This document shows, in pieces, positions 1 through 8,579 of a stretch of 64,000 bases of DNA (its first letter is position 1; each line of letters opens with the position of its first letter). The stretch lies in NCBI RefSeq assembly GCF_007830435.1, contig NZ_VLLC01000020.1:1-64000 (forward strand). Reading direction: 5' to 3'. A program made the translations under genes and the position numbers. The notes below the pieces were generated by a model that saw only the letters and a list, made by a program, of their open reading frames with translations, was not told the origin of the DNA and did no database searches. This DNA is from Desulfobotulus alkaliphilus. Its GTDB lineage: Bacteria; Desulfobacterota; Desulfobacteria; Desulfobacterales; ASO4-4.

Positions 1-67
1 TGCAGATTTAAAAGAGGCGGGCCAAAAATGTAGAAAATCTTGCATTGAAAAAATAAGGAGCAGATCA

Positions 68-277
68 ATGAGAACTTTTACAGCCGTGATAGAAAAATGT
101 CCTGACACAGGTCTTTTTGTTGGTTTTGTTCCGGGTTTCCCTGGAGCACATACCCAGGCTGCAAGCCTTGATGAAATGAAGGATAATCTCAAGGAAGTTG
201 TAGAAATGCTTTTGGAAGATGGAGAGCCAAAGCTTGAATCCGAACTTATTGGAACACAAACCGTTATGGTGGCATGA
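68..277 (+). CDS. hicB: HicB-family antitoxin
   Basis: This 69-residue protein has the compact HicB fold pattern: an N-terminal strand MRTFTAVIEK, a Gly-rich turn GLFVGFVPGFPGAHT and a helix with DEMKDNLKEVVEMLLED. In this family the protein neutralises the HicA mRNA interferase by direct binding. No C-terminal DNA-binding segment is visible, so it is a minimal HicB, and autorepression would need another partner. A good ribosome site (AAGGAG at 55-60) precedes the ATG. The stop overlaps the start of the downstream hicA by four bases (ATGA), which indicates translational coupling. Antitoxin-first order is a known alternative arrangement. Confidence 0.85.
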   Translation: MRTFTAVIEKCPDTGLFVGFVPGFPGAHTQAASLDEMKDNLKEVVEMLLEDGEPKLESELIGTQTVMVA

Positions 278-504
278 TTATGGGAACATGCCCTGTACTG
301 AAGCCAAAAGAAGTTGTAGCAATTCTCCAGCAACTTGGATTTCAAGAAATACGCCAGAGAGGTTCACACAAACAGTTTCGACATTCCGATGGTCGTAGAA
401 CCACTGTGCCATTCCATAGTGGACGGGATATATCACCAATCTTACTCCGTCAGATTTCTTAAGATATCGAGATCAAACTTGAAGATCTATTGCAGCAGCG
501 CTAA
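274..504 (+). pseudogene. hicA: HicA-family toxin with an in-frame stop near its C-terminus
   Basis: The reading frame starts with MIMGTCPVLKPKEVV and contains the HicA core: LQQLGFQEIRQRGSHKQF with the catalytic-type His of GSHKQF, then TTVPFHSGRDISPILLRQIS. HicA proteins bind and cut mRNA when free of HicB. A TAA at 460-462 ends translation after 62 residues. The same frame then continues with DIEIKLEDLLQQR to a second TAA at 502-504, which is exactly the expected C-terminal helix. The stop therefore replaces what was probably AAA (Lys). The truncated product keeps the dsRNA-binding-like core but loses about 14 residues, so residual activity cannot be excluded. The start overlaps hicB by four bases. 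Confidence 0.75.
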
Positions 505-603
505 CCACCACAGCTTTAAATGGAAGGAAGGCCATGCCTGCGAAATTGAAATCACCGATTACCATTGATGTCGGCCGTCGTTTGCCTCAAAACCGCCCAC
601 CGA

Positions 604-798
604 AGCCGCCTTTATGATGTTTCGTGGTTCATGCGGATGCTCAATGAATCCATCGCAAGAAAAGCCAATCAGGAGGAAGGCATTTCCGGCAGGTTCTGGG
701 AGGGACGTTTCAAAAGTCAGGCCCTTCTCGATGAAAAGGCCATGGCCTATGTGGGGCCCAACCCTGTCCGTGCAGGTATGGCCGAAACCTTTGAAACA
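604..798 (+). pseudogene. Remnant of a REP-associated (Y1-type) transposase
   Basis: About 65 codons match the C-terminal half of the Y1/RAYT-like transposase family: LYDVSWFMRMLNESIARKAN, SGRFWEGRFKSQALLDE, then NPVRAGMAET. The usual LLDEAALLACMAYVDLNPVRAG segment has lost about six residues and reads LLDEKAMAYVGPNPVRAG. The N-terminal part with the HUH catalytic motif and the Tyr are absent. The remnant runs directly into the 3' end of the opposite-strand diguanylate cyclase gene. It is no longer functional. Its interest is that REP palindromes with a GTAG signature, the usual substrate of such enzymes, occur at four places in this window. Confidence 0.75.
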
Positions 799-3357
799 TC
801 AGAATTTTTGAGCGAAAAAGGACGCCCGGTCCCTCCCACTGGCCTTGGAGTGGTACATGGCCCTGTCTGCCCGCTTGCACAGGGTGATAAGATCCCTGCC
901 ATGCTCGGGATAAAGAGCAATGCCGATGCTGGCTGAAATACGGAGTTCATGTCCTTCAATACAAAATGTCCTTCTCAGCTCCCTGCAGATATTAGCCCCG
1001 ATCCGGGCTGCGTCCTCTCTGGAGGCTATCTTGCGCAGAAGGATGACAAACTCATCGCCACCGATCCGGGCTGCCGTGTCCGAAGCCCGGATGAGTTTTT
1101 CCATCCTCCGGGCGGCCTCCTGAAGCAGAAGGTCGCCCACCCGATGCCCCAGCGTATCGTTCACGGGTTTGAATCTGTCCAGATCAATGAACAAAAGGGC
1201 AAAGGTATCCTTCTCCCGCTCCCCCTGAATCAGGGCCTGCTCCACACGGTCCTCAAAAAGCGTCCGATTTGGAAGCCCCGTCAGGGGATCATGCAGAGCC
1301 ATGTGGGTAATACGTTCTTCCGCGTCTTTCCAGTCCTGAATATCTGCGAAATATCCATGCCAGAGAATAGCCCCGTCATCCTGCAACTCCGGTACGGACT
1401 GCCCGGAAAACCAGCGGTACGCTCCATTTGCCCTGCGTACACGAAACTCATTCTGCCACAGACTGAGGTTGGCTGCTGAATCCAGAATGCTTTCCATAAG
1501 GGATCCCAGATCATCAGGGTGCATGGCATTAAAGGCTGGGGAGGCGTCCTCCATCAGCTCTTCGGGATGAACCCCGAAAATTTCCTGCACTCTCTCGCTG
1601 GCATAGGGAAAATGATAACTGCCATCGGGCCGTATTCTGAACTGGTAAATGGCACCGGGAATGTTGGCAGCCACCTTGTTCAGCATGGCCAGGGCCGTTT
1701 CCCTGGATTCTGCCGCATACTTTATATCGGTGATATCCCTTGCAATGCCATGGATACCTGCAATATGGCCTTCCCCGTCAAAAAATGGCGAGGCATTGGA
1801 TGTATGCCAGCGCCAGCCACCGTCCCTGTGGGTCACACGATAGGATATGCCCCCCTGTTTTTTGCGGGTATCATAAATCAGATCCAGAAATGCATATCCT
1901 GCGGCAAGGTCATCGGGATGCATGAAGGCGGTAAAAGACTGGCCCCTGACATGGGAAACATCGTGGCCAAGTATTTCCGTCCAGTTGGGAGAAACATAGG
2001 TCAGCACGCCATCCATATCCATGCTGAAAATAATATCATTGGCGTTTTCCACCATTGCCCGGAAGGTTTCTTCACTGATCCTCAGTTTTTCTTCCAGCTC
2101 CTTCCGCTCCGTCACATCAAAGACGGTTCCTGCACTGGAAATCATGCCTCTGTACAACAGAGTGCCAAGGCTTAACTCAACCCAGCGGACCCCACCATCC
2201 TTTCTCAGTATTTTCATTTCATACCGGGAGTGTACATCCTTTCCCTCCAGCCGTTCCATGGTCATCTGGACGGCCACTTCCCGATGGTCCGGATGCACAA
2301 AAAAAGAAACCTCATGGGCAAGGAGTTCCTCTTCATTGTAGCCAAGGATATGGCCCATGGCAGCATTCACCAGCACAAAGTGCCGGTTCTGAAGCACATA
2401 AATGCCTGCGGTCGCATGATCCGCCAGCGTCCGGAATCGTGCTTCACTTTCCTTCAGGGCACGGGTTCCTGCTCCCAGCTCAGCCAGAAGCCGCCTGCGC
2501 TGTACCCTGAGGGCCAGCAGATAGGCCCCGCCTCCGGCAAAGACCAAAAAAAGCAGGCCCGCTCCCAGTACAGGCAGCAGCCATCCGGGCAGGACCTCCA
2601 CCCTTTCGCTGCGCATCCAGCGCTGGCTGATCCGCTGAAGTTCCTCATCTCCGAAAATGGAAAGGGCCACATCAATGCTGTCCTGCAGGTCACGGCTTCC
2701 CGGAGGCAGGCCCGCTGCCAGATACCGGGTATAAAGAAGCGTCACAGCATAAAACTGACCGGGCTCTCCATATCGGTCCAAAAGATACATGCCTGTGGGA
2801 TAATCCGCCACAAAAAGCTGAACCTCTCCATGAAGTGCCGCCTGCACCATCAACTGGTTATTGAGAAAAGGACGGAGCGTCAGGTCGGGATACGCAAGCC
2901 GCATAAACTCCTGTTCATAACTTCCGAGGGTCACACCCACTTCCGCACCGTCTGGAATCTCCAGCCTCAGGGGAATCAATTCCGAAGCGGCAAAGGCGTA
3001 GGTGTGAACCCCCATAATTTCAGCTGAAAAATCCATGAACTCCGATCTTTCAGGTGAAGGGACCAGTCCTCCATGGACATGGGCACGACCATCCTTTACG
3101 GCTTCGATGCTTTCTGCCCAGTCCGTGAGAAAAAAACGGACATCCATTCCCATGATACGGGTGATCTCCTGCCAGAGCTCTATCAGCATTCCTGCAGGAC
3201 GCCCCCCATCGTCAAGGAATGAAAAGGGCGGCCAGGCATGATCCAGGGAAACCACCAGAGTTTCCCTCACAGGCTCCCTCTGCCCATGGGATAAAACCGG
3301 CAGGGAGCACAGCAGCATCAGCATAAAAAATGTCTTTATTTTCCCACAAAAGGACAT
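799..3357 (-). CDS. Membrane diguanylate cyclase: periplasmic SBP domain, three PAS, GGDEF
   Basis: The 852-residue protein begins with a signal peptide (MSFCGKIKTFFMLMLLCSLP). Next comes a family-3 solute-binding domain (about 35-255) of the type that binds amino acids, then one membrane helix (about 265-295). Three PAS domains follow (about 310-430, 435-555 and 570-690), and the protein ends in a GGDEF domain. The catalytic motif RIGGDEF lies near residue 766. The inhibitory I-site RASD sits five residues before it, so an active, feedback-controlled cyclic-di-GMP synthase is expected. The frame is open upstream to 3453, but the ATG at 3357 is chosen because it begins a proper signal peptide. 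The 3' end touches the transposase remnant. The ligand is unknown. Confidence 0.88.
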   Translation of the reverse strand: MSFCGKIKTFFMLMLLCSLPVLSHGQREPVRETLVVSLDHAWPPFSFLDDGGRPAGMLIELWQEITRIMGMDVRFFLTDWAESIEAVKDGRAHVHGGLVPSPERSEFMDFSAEIMGVHTYAFAASELIPLRLEIPDGAEVGVTLGSYEQEFMRLAYPDLTLRPFLNNQLMVQAALHGEVQLFVADYPTGMYLLDRYGEPGQFYAVTLLYTRYLAAGLPPGSRDLQDSIDVALSIFGDEELQRISQRWMRSERVEVLPGWLLPVLGAGLLFLVFAGGGAYLLALRVQRRRLLAELGAGTRALKESEARFRTLADHATAGIYVLQNRHFVLVNAAMGHILGYNEEELLAHEVSFFVHPDHREVAVQMTMERLEGKDVHSRYEMKILRKDGGVRWVELSLGTLLYRGMISSAGTVFDVTERKELEEKLRISEETFRAMVENANDIIFSMDMDGVLTYVSPNWTEILGHDVSHVRGQSFTAFMHPDDLAAGYAFLDLIYDTRKKQGGISYRVTHRDGGWRWHTSNASPFFDGEGHIAGIHGIARDITDIKYAAESRETALAMLNKVAANIPGAIYQFRIRPDGSYHFPYASERVQEIFGVHPEELMEDASPAFNAMHPDDLGSLMESILDSAANLSLWQNEFRVRRANGAYRWFSGQSVPELQDDGAILWHGYFADIQDWKDAEERITHMALHDPLTGLPNRTLFEDRVEQALIQGEREKDTFALLFIDLDRFKPVNDTLGHRVGDLLLQEAARRMEKLIRASDTAARIGGDEFVILLRKIASREDAARIGANICRELRRTFCIEGHELRISASIGIALYPEHGRDLITLCKRADRAMYHSKASGRDRASFFAQKF

Positions 3358-3482
3358 AGACAACTCGCTGAAATTGAAAATATTATAACATCTTATCCCT
3401 GCCTGATTCTGGCCGTCCTCCCGCCATGTTCTTCCCGGCACCACGACCATCAAGGTGTAACAATAAGGTCTTCCGTCAGCAA

Positions 3483-5330
3483 TCAGAGCCTAAGCTCCGT
3501 TTTACCCATCTTTTCCTTGAGAAAGGGAACATAGGCCATGTCTGTCTTTAAGATATGGGTATTAAGCCAGTCTTTGAGAAAATCCATGAGATCCATGGTG
3601 ACCGTCGCCTTTCCGCTCTCAAAATCCTTCTGAATTCCCACAACCCTTGCCACAAGATCCCTGTGAACCTTACTGTGGGACCGGCTTTCCGGGTATCCGT
3701 ATCGGGCAAAAAGCTCTTCCTCATAGGCAAAATGGGTTACGGTGTAGTCCGCAAGCTGCTTAAGAATGCCTCCCAGCTCAGCGGCCCCCTTTTGAAGCCG
3801 CATGGCCTTGTGAAGCAGGTTGATCAGGCGCACAAGTTCTCTGTGCTGGTCATCAATGGTCTTGATGGATGTGGCAAGGCGTGAACGCCATGGCATCAGC
3901 TCCGGTATGTCCGACGCCTTCAGTCCGGAGTGAAGACCTCCGGCCTTCTCTTTATTGGATACCCTGAAAACGGCGATCATTTCCCTGAGATTTGAAGCCA
4001 GAAGATCCAGATCCTTTGCGCTGATGCTCATATGGCTGGACCGGCCGGACATTTCTGCGGCCACCGTATCCACGGTTGCAATGTCCCTTGCAATTTCCGA
4101 TGCCACAAGGGAGCTCTGGGCAACATTCTCATTCACTTCCCGGATACCGATGGAAGCCTGATCAATGTTTTCAGCCACCTCCGATGCCCTTGATGACTGC
4201 TCATCCACAGAAAGAACAATCTCGTGGACTATCTGATCCACCTGGGAAATCACCTGAGAGATGGTTCCTACCTCCTCTACGGTCTCACGGGTGGATGACT
4301 GGATGCCCCCTATCTTCCCACGGATAATGCGGGTGGCATCCGCCGTCTGATCCGCCAGCTTCTTGATTTCTCCGGCAACAACGGCAAAGCCCTTGCCGTA
4401 TTCGCCAGCACGCGCCGCCTCTATGGTGGCATTGAGGGCCAGAAGATTGGTCTGCTCCGCAATTTCCGTTATCAGCTCCGTTACATTGCCAATTTCCTGA
4501 GCCGCTGCACCCAGCGTGCCGACCTTATCGGAAACCACATCCACCTGATTTCTGGCCTGGGTCGATATTTCAAGGGCTTCCCTGCAGTTCCCCGCCACTC
4601 CTGAAATATTGACCTGCATCTGGGCAGCGGCTTCTGCCACCATGGCAATATTGGTGGAAGCTTCCTCGCTGGCCGCAGCAACCGTATGCATACTGGTGTT
4701 CATCTCTTCCGCTGCCGCCGCCACGGAATTGGAACGGCGGTGCAGGTCCGATGCCTCCCCCTCCATTTCAGCAGACACCATGGCAACCTCGGAGGATGCA
4801 GCAGCAATACTCTGGGTTTTTCCTCCAACACTCATGATGATCTCATCGAGGGTGGCCACAAAAAGATCAAACCCCGCCGCAAGGCTGCCGATTTCATCCT
4901 CTCTCACAAGCCCCATTCGAACGGTGAGATCCCGCTCTTTTCCTTTGATGGCCTTGCGAAGGCTGGCATTCAGTTCTCTGACGGGTGTAAGAAAAATACG
5001 ATTGAAAAGAAAGCCCATGGCAAGCATGACAAAGAGCAGGCTGGCTGCAGCAGCAAGAACCATCCGGCCCAGCATCCCGTGGGAAAGGGTATGGGGAATG
5101 GCACGGATATCCTTCTGAAGCCCTTCCAGTACGGCTCTGGTATCCGCATTCACAGAAACGGAATCCATGGCCTGAACCTGCGCTGCCATGGCTTCGGCAA
5201 TGCGGGTGCTGTCATGGATCTGGACACTGCGAAAGGCCCACAGCATAAAAATCAGGGCCAGAATCACCACCAGCAGGAGCGATCCTGCAATTTTAACATC
5301 CAGACTTTTTTTAACCAGCGATGCAACCAT
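3483..5330 (-). CDS. Methyl-accepting chemotaxis protein fused to bacteriohemerythrin
   Basis: The 615-residue chemoreceptor starts [20 protein letters not shown] and has two membrane helices (about 12-30 and 95-120) around a very short periplasmic loop. A HAMP-like linker and the signalling domain follow, with the hairpin tip [22 protein letters not shown] split over the conserved E/T/N positions. The last 130 residues form a hemerythrin domain with the iron ligands in order: DDQHRE, HFAYEEE, HSKVHRD and [10 protein letters not shown]. Hemerythrin tails bind O2 through a di-iron centre, so oxygen-avoidance signalling to CheA/CheW is the likely role. The start at 5330 is preferred over upstream 5393 because of a GAGGCGGG ribosome site and because a TATAAT box lies inside the longer frame. 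Confidence 0.9.
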   Translation of the reverse strand: MVASLVKKSLDVKIAGSLLLVVILALIFMLWAFRSVQIHDSTRIAEAMAAQVQAMDSVSVNADTRAVLEGLQKDIRAIPHTLSHGMLGRMVLAAAASLLFVMLAMGFLFNRIFLTPVRELNASLRKAIKGKERDLTVRMGLVREDEIGSLAAGFDLFVATLDEIIMSVGGKTQSIAAASSEVAMVSAEMEGEASDLHRRSNSVAAAAEEMNTSMHTVAAASEEASTNIAMVAEAAAQMQVNISGVAGNCREALEISTQARNQVDVVSDKVGTLGAAAQEIGNVTELITEIAEQTNLLALNATIEAARAGEYGKGFAVVAGEIKKLADQTADATRIIRGKIGGIQSSTRETVEEVGTISQVISQVDQIVHEIVLSVDEQSSRASEVAENIDQASIGIREVNENVAQSSLVASEIARDIATVDTVAAEMSGRSSHMSISAKDLDLLASNLREMIAVFRVSNKEKAGGLHSGLKASDIPELMPWRSRLATSIKTIDDQHRELVRLINLLHKAMRLQKGAAELGGILKQLADYTVTHFAYEEELFARYGYPESRSHSKVHRDLVARVVGIQKDFESGKATVTMDLMDFLKDWLNTHILKTDMAYVPFLKEKMGKTELRL

Positions 5331-5354
5331 GAACACCCGCCTCAGACATGAAGG

Positions 5355-5360
5355 ATTATA
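5355..5360 (-). promoter_or_regulatory. Putative -10 box for the hemerythrin chemoreceptor
   Basis: On the minus strand a perfect TATAAT lies 25-30 bases before the chosen start of the chemoreceptor. No good -35 match is found at 16-18 bp. A sigma-28-type box was looked for and not found. Confidence 0.35.
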
Positions 5361-5421
5361 CAAGAACAGAACCGCCATCGGTCCCTTTGCCAAATATCCA
5401 TCCTTAAAATAGGGGAACGGA

Positions 5422-6426
5422 TCATTTTATGCCCATGAGAATACCTGATTCTGTGGGGCCTTTATAGGGCAGGCGACGGATCTCAGAAGCCCCTGCGTTT
5501 TCAAGCATCTCCCGGATTTCTGACTCGGAATAGGATTGTCCGCCATCCGTTGCCACCAGCATATTGATACTGAAAAGAGCTGCAAAAAGCGGGGCTGTGC
5601 GCAGATCTTCAAGGATGAAATCATGGATGAAAATGCGGCCTCCGGGTTTTAAAGCTGACATGGCCTTTACAACAAGCCTTTGGGCATCCCCGGGATTCTC
5701 CCCATGGAGAATGTGGGAAATCCATACGGCATCAAAGGCTCCCGGTTCCGCCACACTGTCCGTGTGAAAATTGAAATCCGTAAAGGCCATGCGCCCTTCA
5801 AGGCCATAGCGGGCAATGGTTTTCTCCGCAAAGGGTCTTGTGGTGGGCAGATCATAGACATCTGCCGTCAGATCTTTGTTTTCCAAACAAAAATGGATGG
5901 CAAAGGTGCCCGGCCCTCCGCCAAAATCCAGAAGGCGGCGGCATCCGGAAAGATCAAGGGCCTTTGCAACGCCCGGTGCGGTGGCAGAAGCGATGTTGAA
6001 CATCCCCATGAGAAAACTTTCCCGCTCCGCTTCTTCCGTAACACCGTCAAGGCTGCTGTCAACGGGTTTTCCCGAAAGAACCGACTCGGACATGCGGTTC
6101 CAGGAATCCATGAGAAAGTGGTGGTGCAGAATCATGTAACCCACATAGGCGGGGGCGTCCTTCACCAGAAAGGCCTCCGCAGCCGGGGTGTTGGCATAAA
6201 GGCTGTCTTTTTTCTCAAGAAGCTCCATGGCAGAAAGGGCATCCAGCAGGGCCACAACTCCCCTGAGATCCCCCTTCATGGCATGGCAGAGATCTCTGGC
6301 ACTTGCAGGGCCTTTGGAAAGAAGGGTAAAAATTTCCAGCTTCACCCCCGTATGCAGGGTGCAGACCTGCCAGTAGGAGCCCGAAAGGCGCAGAAGACTG
6401 CCGGGATTCCAGGAAGATTCCGTCAT
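5422..6426 (-). CDS. SAM-dependent O-methyltransferase with dimerisation domain
   Basis: The 334-residue protein has the two-part architecture of small-molecule O-methyltransferases. An N-terminal winged-helix dimerisation domain (about 10-100, with [12 protein letters not shown] and [15 protein letters not shown]) is followed by a Rossmann domain. The SAM-binding loop is [15 protein letters not shown] near residue 165, the acidic ribose contact is in VYDLPTT, and the family motif [16 protein letters not shown] is present. Related enzymes methylate hydroxyls of secondary metabolites or intermediates of tetrapyrrole and quinone type. The substrate here cannot be told. AGGAG precedes the ATG at a good distance. 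The neighbours give no pathway hint. Confidence 0.82.
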   Translation of the reverse strand: MTESSWNPGSLLRLSGSYWQVCTLHTGVKLEIFTLLSKGPASARDLCHAMKGDLRGVVALLDALSAMELLEKKDSLYANTPAAEAFLVKDAPAYVGYMILHHHFLMDSWNRMSESVLSGKPVDSSLDGVTEEAERESFLMGMFNIASATAPGVAKALDLSGCRRLLDFGGGPGTFAIHFCLENKDLTADVYDLPTTRPFAEKTIARYGLEGRMAFTDFNFHTDSVAEPGAFDAVWISHILHGENPGDAQRLVVKAMSALKPGGRIFIHDFILEDLRTAPLFAALFSINMLVATDGGQSYSESEIREMLENAGASEIRRLPYKGPTESGILMGIK

Positions 6427-6572
6427 GATGATTCTCCTTTCTCAATCATTTGATTTGATTAGCAATTATTCAGCACAATTTCTTTCGAACTGCCAATGCT
6501 GTCATTGCAGCAGCTTCGTACTGCTGCAAGGCTCCGAGGCTATTTGAAAATGACATTGCAATCGTTTCGGAT

Positions 6573-6642
6573 TCCGGCACTCAAGCCATAAACCCAGAGC
6601 CTGCGATGAAAAAAATGGGCTTTTGCAAGCTTGAGTGCCGGA
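6573..6642. repeat. Nested 70-bp inverted-repeat insert, first copy
   Basis: Bounded by TCCGGCACTCAAGC and the exact inverse GCTTGAGTGCCGGA (14 bp). It replaces about 18 bases of the core that are present in copies C and D. Confidence 0.7.
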
Positions 6643-6777
6643 GTGCTTATAAAAGCGGCAAACTGTCTGAGCCGCCACAAAGGCAGCGTACTCAGGCCTG
6701 CCATGGTAATCAAAAAGCTTATCCTGCCTGTGGCGGGGAGGTTTTGCCGCTTCCGCACAGGGCAAGAAGCTCCCGAA

Positions 6778-6847
6778 TCCGGCACTCAAGATCCATAGGC
6801 ATTTTTGCTCCCGTAAAGGGCTTGAGTTTTTCAGCTTGAGTGCCGGA
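6778..6847. repeat. Nested 70-bp inverted-repeat insert, second copy
   Basis: Same terminal sequence as the insert at 6573-6642 (TCCGGCACTCAAG and its inverse). It replaces the four bases TAAG found at this place in copies B, C and D. The interior differs from the first insert, so only the ends are conserved. Confidence 0.7.
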
Positions 6848-6964
6848 TTGCGTCACGGGCAAATAGCCTGGAGCCTGTGCATCTGTCTTGCAGGTATGAT
6901 ATGAAAAAGTGTGCTGAACAGTTACAAACCATTGAAATTAAATGGCCATATTTTACGATTGTGG

Positions 6965-7045
6965 CGGGCACCCGTAAAGGGTGCCCCTGCAAAACAGGGG
7001 CCGTAAAAACCATTCGTAGGGGCAGGCCTTCAGGCCTGCCCCTAT
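6965..7045. repeat. REPIN: inverted pair of REP palindromes
   Basis: The left palindrome is GGGCACCC-gtaaa-GGGTGCCC at 6966-6986. The right palindrome is GTAG followed by an 11-bp perfect stem GGGGCAGGCCT/AGGCCTGCCCC at 7019-7042. The GTAG tetranucleotide before a GC-rich hairpin is the signature of RAYT-mobilised REP sequences. It lies just past the 3' end of selO and could also stop transcription or protect the mRNA end. Confidence 0.7.
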
Positions 7046-7067
7046 CAGATACTTCGCCCACATCGCC

Positions 7068-8537
7068 TCAGGTTCCGCAAAAAGTCCGGTGTACAAGCTC
7101 ATGGGGCTGCGGTGGTTCAGCATACTTTTCAAAACCCGGCTGAAGATCAAAGGGCCGGGACAGCACGGAGAGCAGGGTTTCAAAGGGCTGGAAGTCACCC
7201 CTGTCCTCTGCGGCCCGGATAACTTCCTCCACCCTGTGGTTCCGGGGAATGAAAAGAGGATTCACCTTCCGCATGGCTGCGGCACGCTGAACGCCATCAC
7301 CGTCTTCGGCATCCAGACGATGCAGCCAGTCCCCCAGCCATGGGCCGCAGGCCTCAGGCTCCCTGAAAAGGGCCGTGAACCCGGATACCCTTGCAGGGTC
7401 TTCTGCAATATCGCAGAGCTTACGGAAACTTAAGGTGAAATCGGCTCCATTGGCATGCATCAGCTTTAATAAAGACTGAATCCGCCCTTCATCCCCTTCC
7501 ATGTTTTTTAAAAATCCAAGCTTTTGACCCATACCTGAAAGCCAGTGCCGCTGGAAGGCATCGGGAAAGGCCCCGAGAACGGCATTGGCTGCCTCCAGTT
7601 CTTCATCGGAAAAAAGGGGCAGAAGACTTTCCGCAAAGCGCCGCAGATTCCAGTGGGCCATCTGCGGCTGCCGTGCATAGGCGTATCTTCCTGCCTGATC
7701 AATGGAGCTGAAAACCTTCATGGGATCATAGGCATCCATAAAAGCGCAGGGACCAAAATCAATGGTTTCTCCGGAAAGGGCACAATTATCCGTGTTCATC
7801 ACCCCGTGGATGAACCCCACCTGCATCCATGCTGCCACAAGGCTGGCCTGCTGCTCCATCACAGCCCGCAGCAGACCGACAGGTCCTTCCTTTTCCATCG
7901 TCATCTCCGGAAAATGACGGTTCATTGTATACTCCGCCAGAATCCGAAGGGCTTTGTGATCCTGTTTTGCCGCAAAAAATTCAAAGGTTCCCACACGGAT
8001 ATGGCTCAAGCCCACACGGGTCAGCACAGCACCGGGAAATCTTTTTTCCCGAAGCACCTCTTCTCCGGTCAGTACCACGGCCAGAGAGCGGGTGGCAGGA
8101 ATACCTAAGGCATGCATGGCCTCCCCAAGAATATACTCCCGCAGCACAGGTCCCAGAGCGGCCCTGCCATCTCCATTGCGTGAAAAGGGGGTTGGGCCGG
8201 AACCCTTCAGCTGGATATCCCGGCGCAATCCGTTTTTGTCCACAATCTCTCCCAGCAGAATGGCCCGGCCATCCCCAAGCTGAGGCACAAAATGACCGAA
8301 CTGGTGTCCTGCATAGGCCATGGCCAGAGGCTCAGCTCCTTCAGATACCCGATTGCCCGAAAGAATTTCTCCCCAGACTTGAGGAAAAAACATCTCCCAG
8401 TATAGCCCCAGATTCTCCAGAAGTTCCCGGTTTATTTTCACAAGCAAAGGTTTTTTCACCGGCACAGGGTGCTGGAAAGCATAAAAACGGGAAGGCAGAC
8501 GGGCATAGCTGTTGTCAAAGGGAATGGCTGAATCCAT
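7068..8537 (-). CDS. selO: Protein adenylyltransferase SelO (YdiU family)
   Basis: The 489-residue protein is a pseudokinase-fold AMP transferase. Recognisable family motifs are YAGHQFGHFVPQLGDGRA, then GSGPTPFSRNGDGRAAL (nucleotide loop) and HGVMNTDNCALSGETIDFGP, which holds the metal-binding Asn and Asp. SelO transfers AMP from ATP to Ser/Thr/Tyr of target proteins and has been linked to redox control. The C-terminus ends in FCGT, with Cys in the region where eukaryotic members carry selenocysteine. CAGGAG precedes the ATG. Length is normal for bacterial members. It is followed by the nitronate monooxygenase-like gene upstream on the same strand, with a 42-base gap. Confidence 0.92.
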   Translation of the reverse strand: MDSAIPFDNSYARLPSRFYAFQHPVPVKKPLLVKINRELLENLGLYWEMFFPQVWGEILSGNRVSEGAEPLAMAYAGHQFGHFVPQLGDGRAILLGEIVDKNGLRRDIQLKGSGPTPFSRNGDGRAALGPVLREYILGEAMHALGIPATRSLAVVLTGEEVLREKRFPGAVLTRVGLSHIRVGTFEFFAAKQDHKALRILAEYTMNRHFPEMTMEKEGPVGLLRAVMEQQASLVAAWMQVGFIHGVMNTDNCALSGETIDFGPCAFMDAYDPMKVFSSIDQAGRYAYARQPQMAHWNLRRFAESLLPLFSDEELEAANAVLGAFPDAFQRHWLSGMGQKLGFLKNMEGDEGRIQSLLKLMHANGADFTLSFRKLCDIAEDPARVSGFTALFREPEACGPWLGDWLHRLDAEDGDGVQRAAAMRKVNPLFIPRNHRVEEVIRAAEDRGDFQPFETLLSVLSRPFDLQPGFEKYAEPPQPHELVHRTFCGT

Positions 8538-8579
8538 GGGAAAGCTCCTGAGCCTCTGTAAGTCCGTGAAACTGCAATT

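Larger units (their letters stand above)
6462..6925. mobile_element. MITE-like element, copy A (with two nested inserts)
   Basis: The ends are inverted repeats: left GCAATTATTCAGCACA, right TGTGCTGAACAGTTAC. The core is shared with copies B (reversed), C and D and can fold into one long imperfect hairpin: GAAGCGGCAAACT pairs with AGTTTTGCCGCTTC-type sequence, and CCGCCACAAAGGCAG with CTGCCTGTGGCGG. Short frames inside it recur in the copies but look like by-products of the repeat. This copy carries two inserts bounded by TCCGGCACTCAAG and its complement at 6573-6642 and 6778-6847. No target duplication is seen. Confidence 0.7.

Noticed and set aside
6502-6839. Overlapping frames of 60-95 codons on both strands in copies A-D, with recurring protein sequence
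   Set aside because: They occur in several frames of a palindromic repeat, vary in start and end between copies and have no ribosome sites. The recurrence is explained by the repeat itself.
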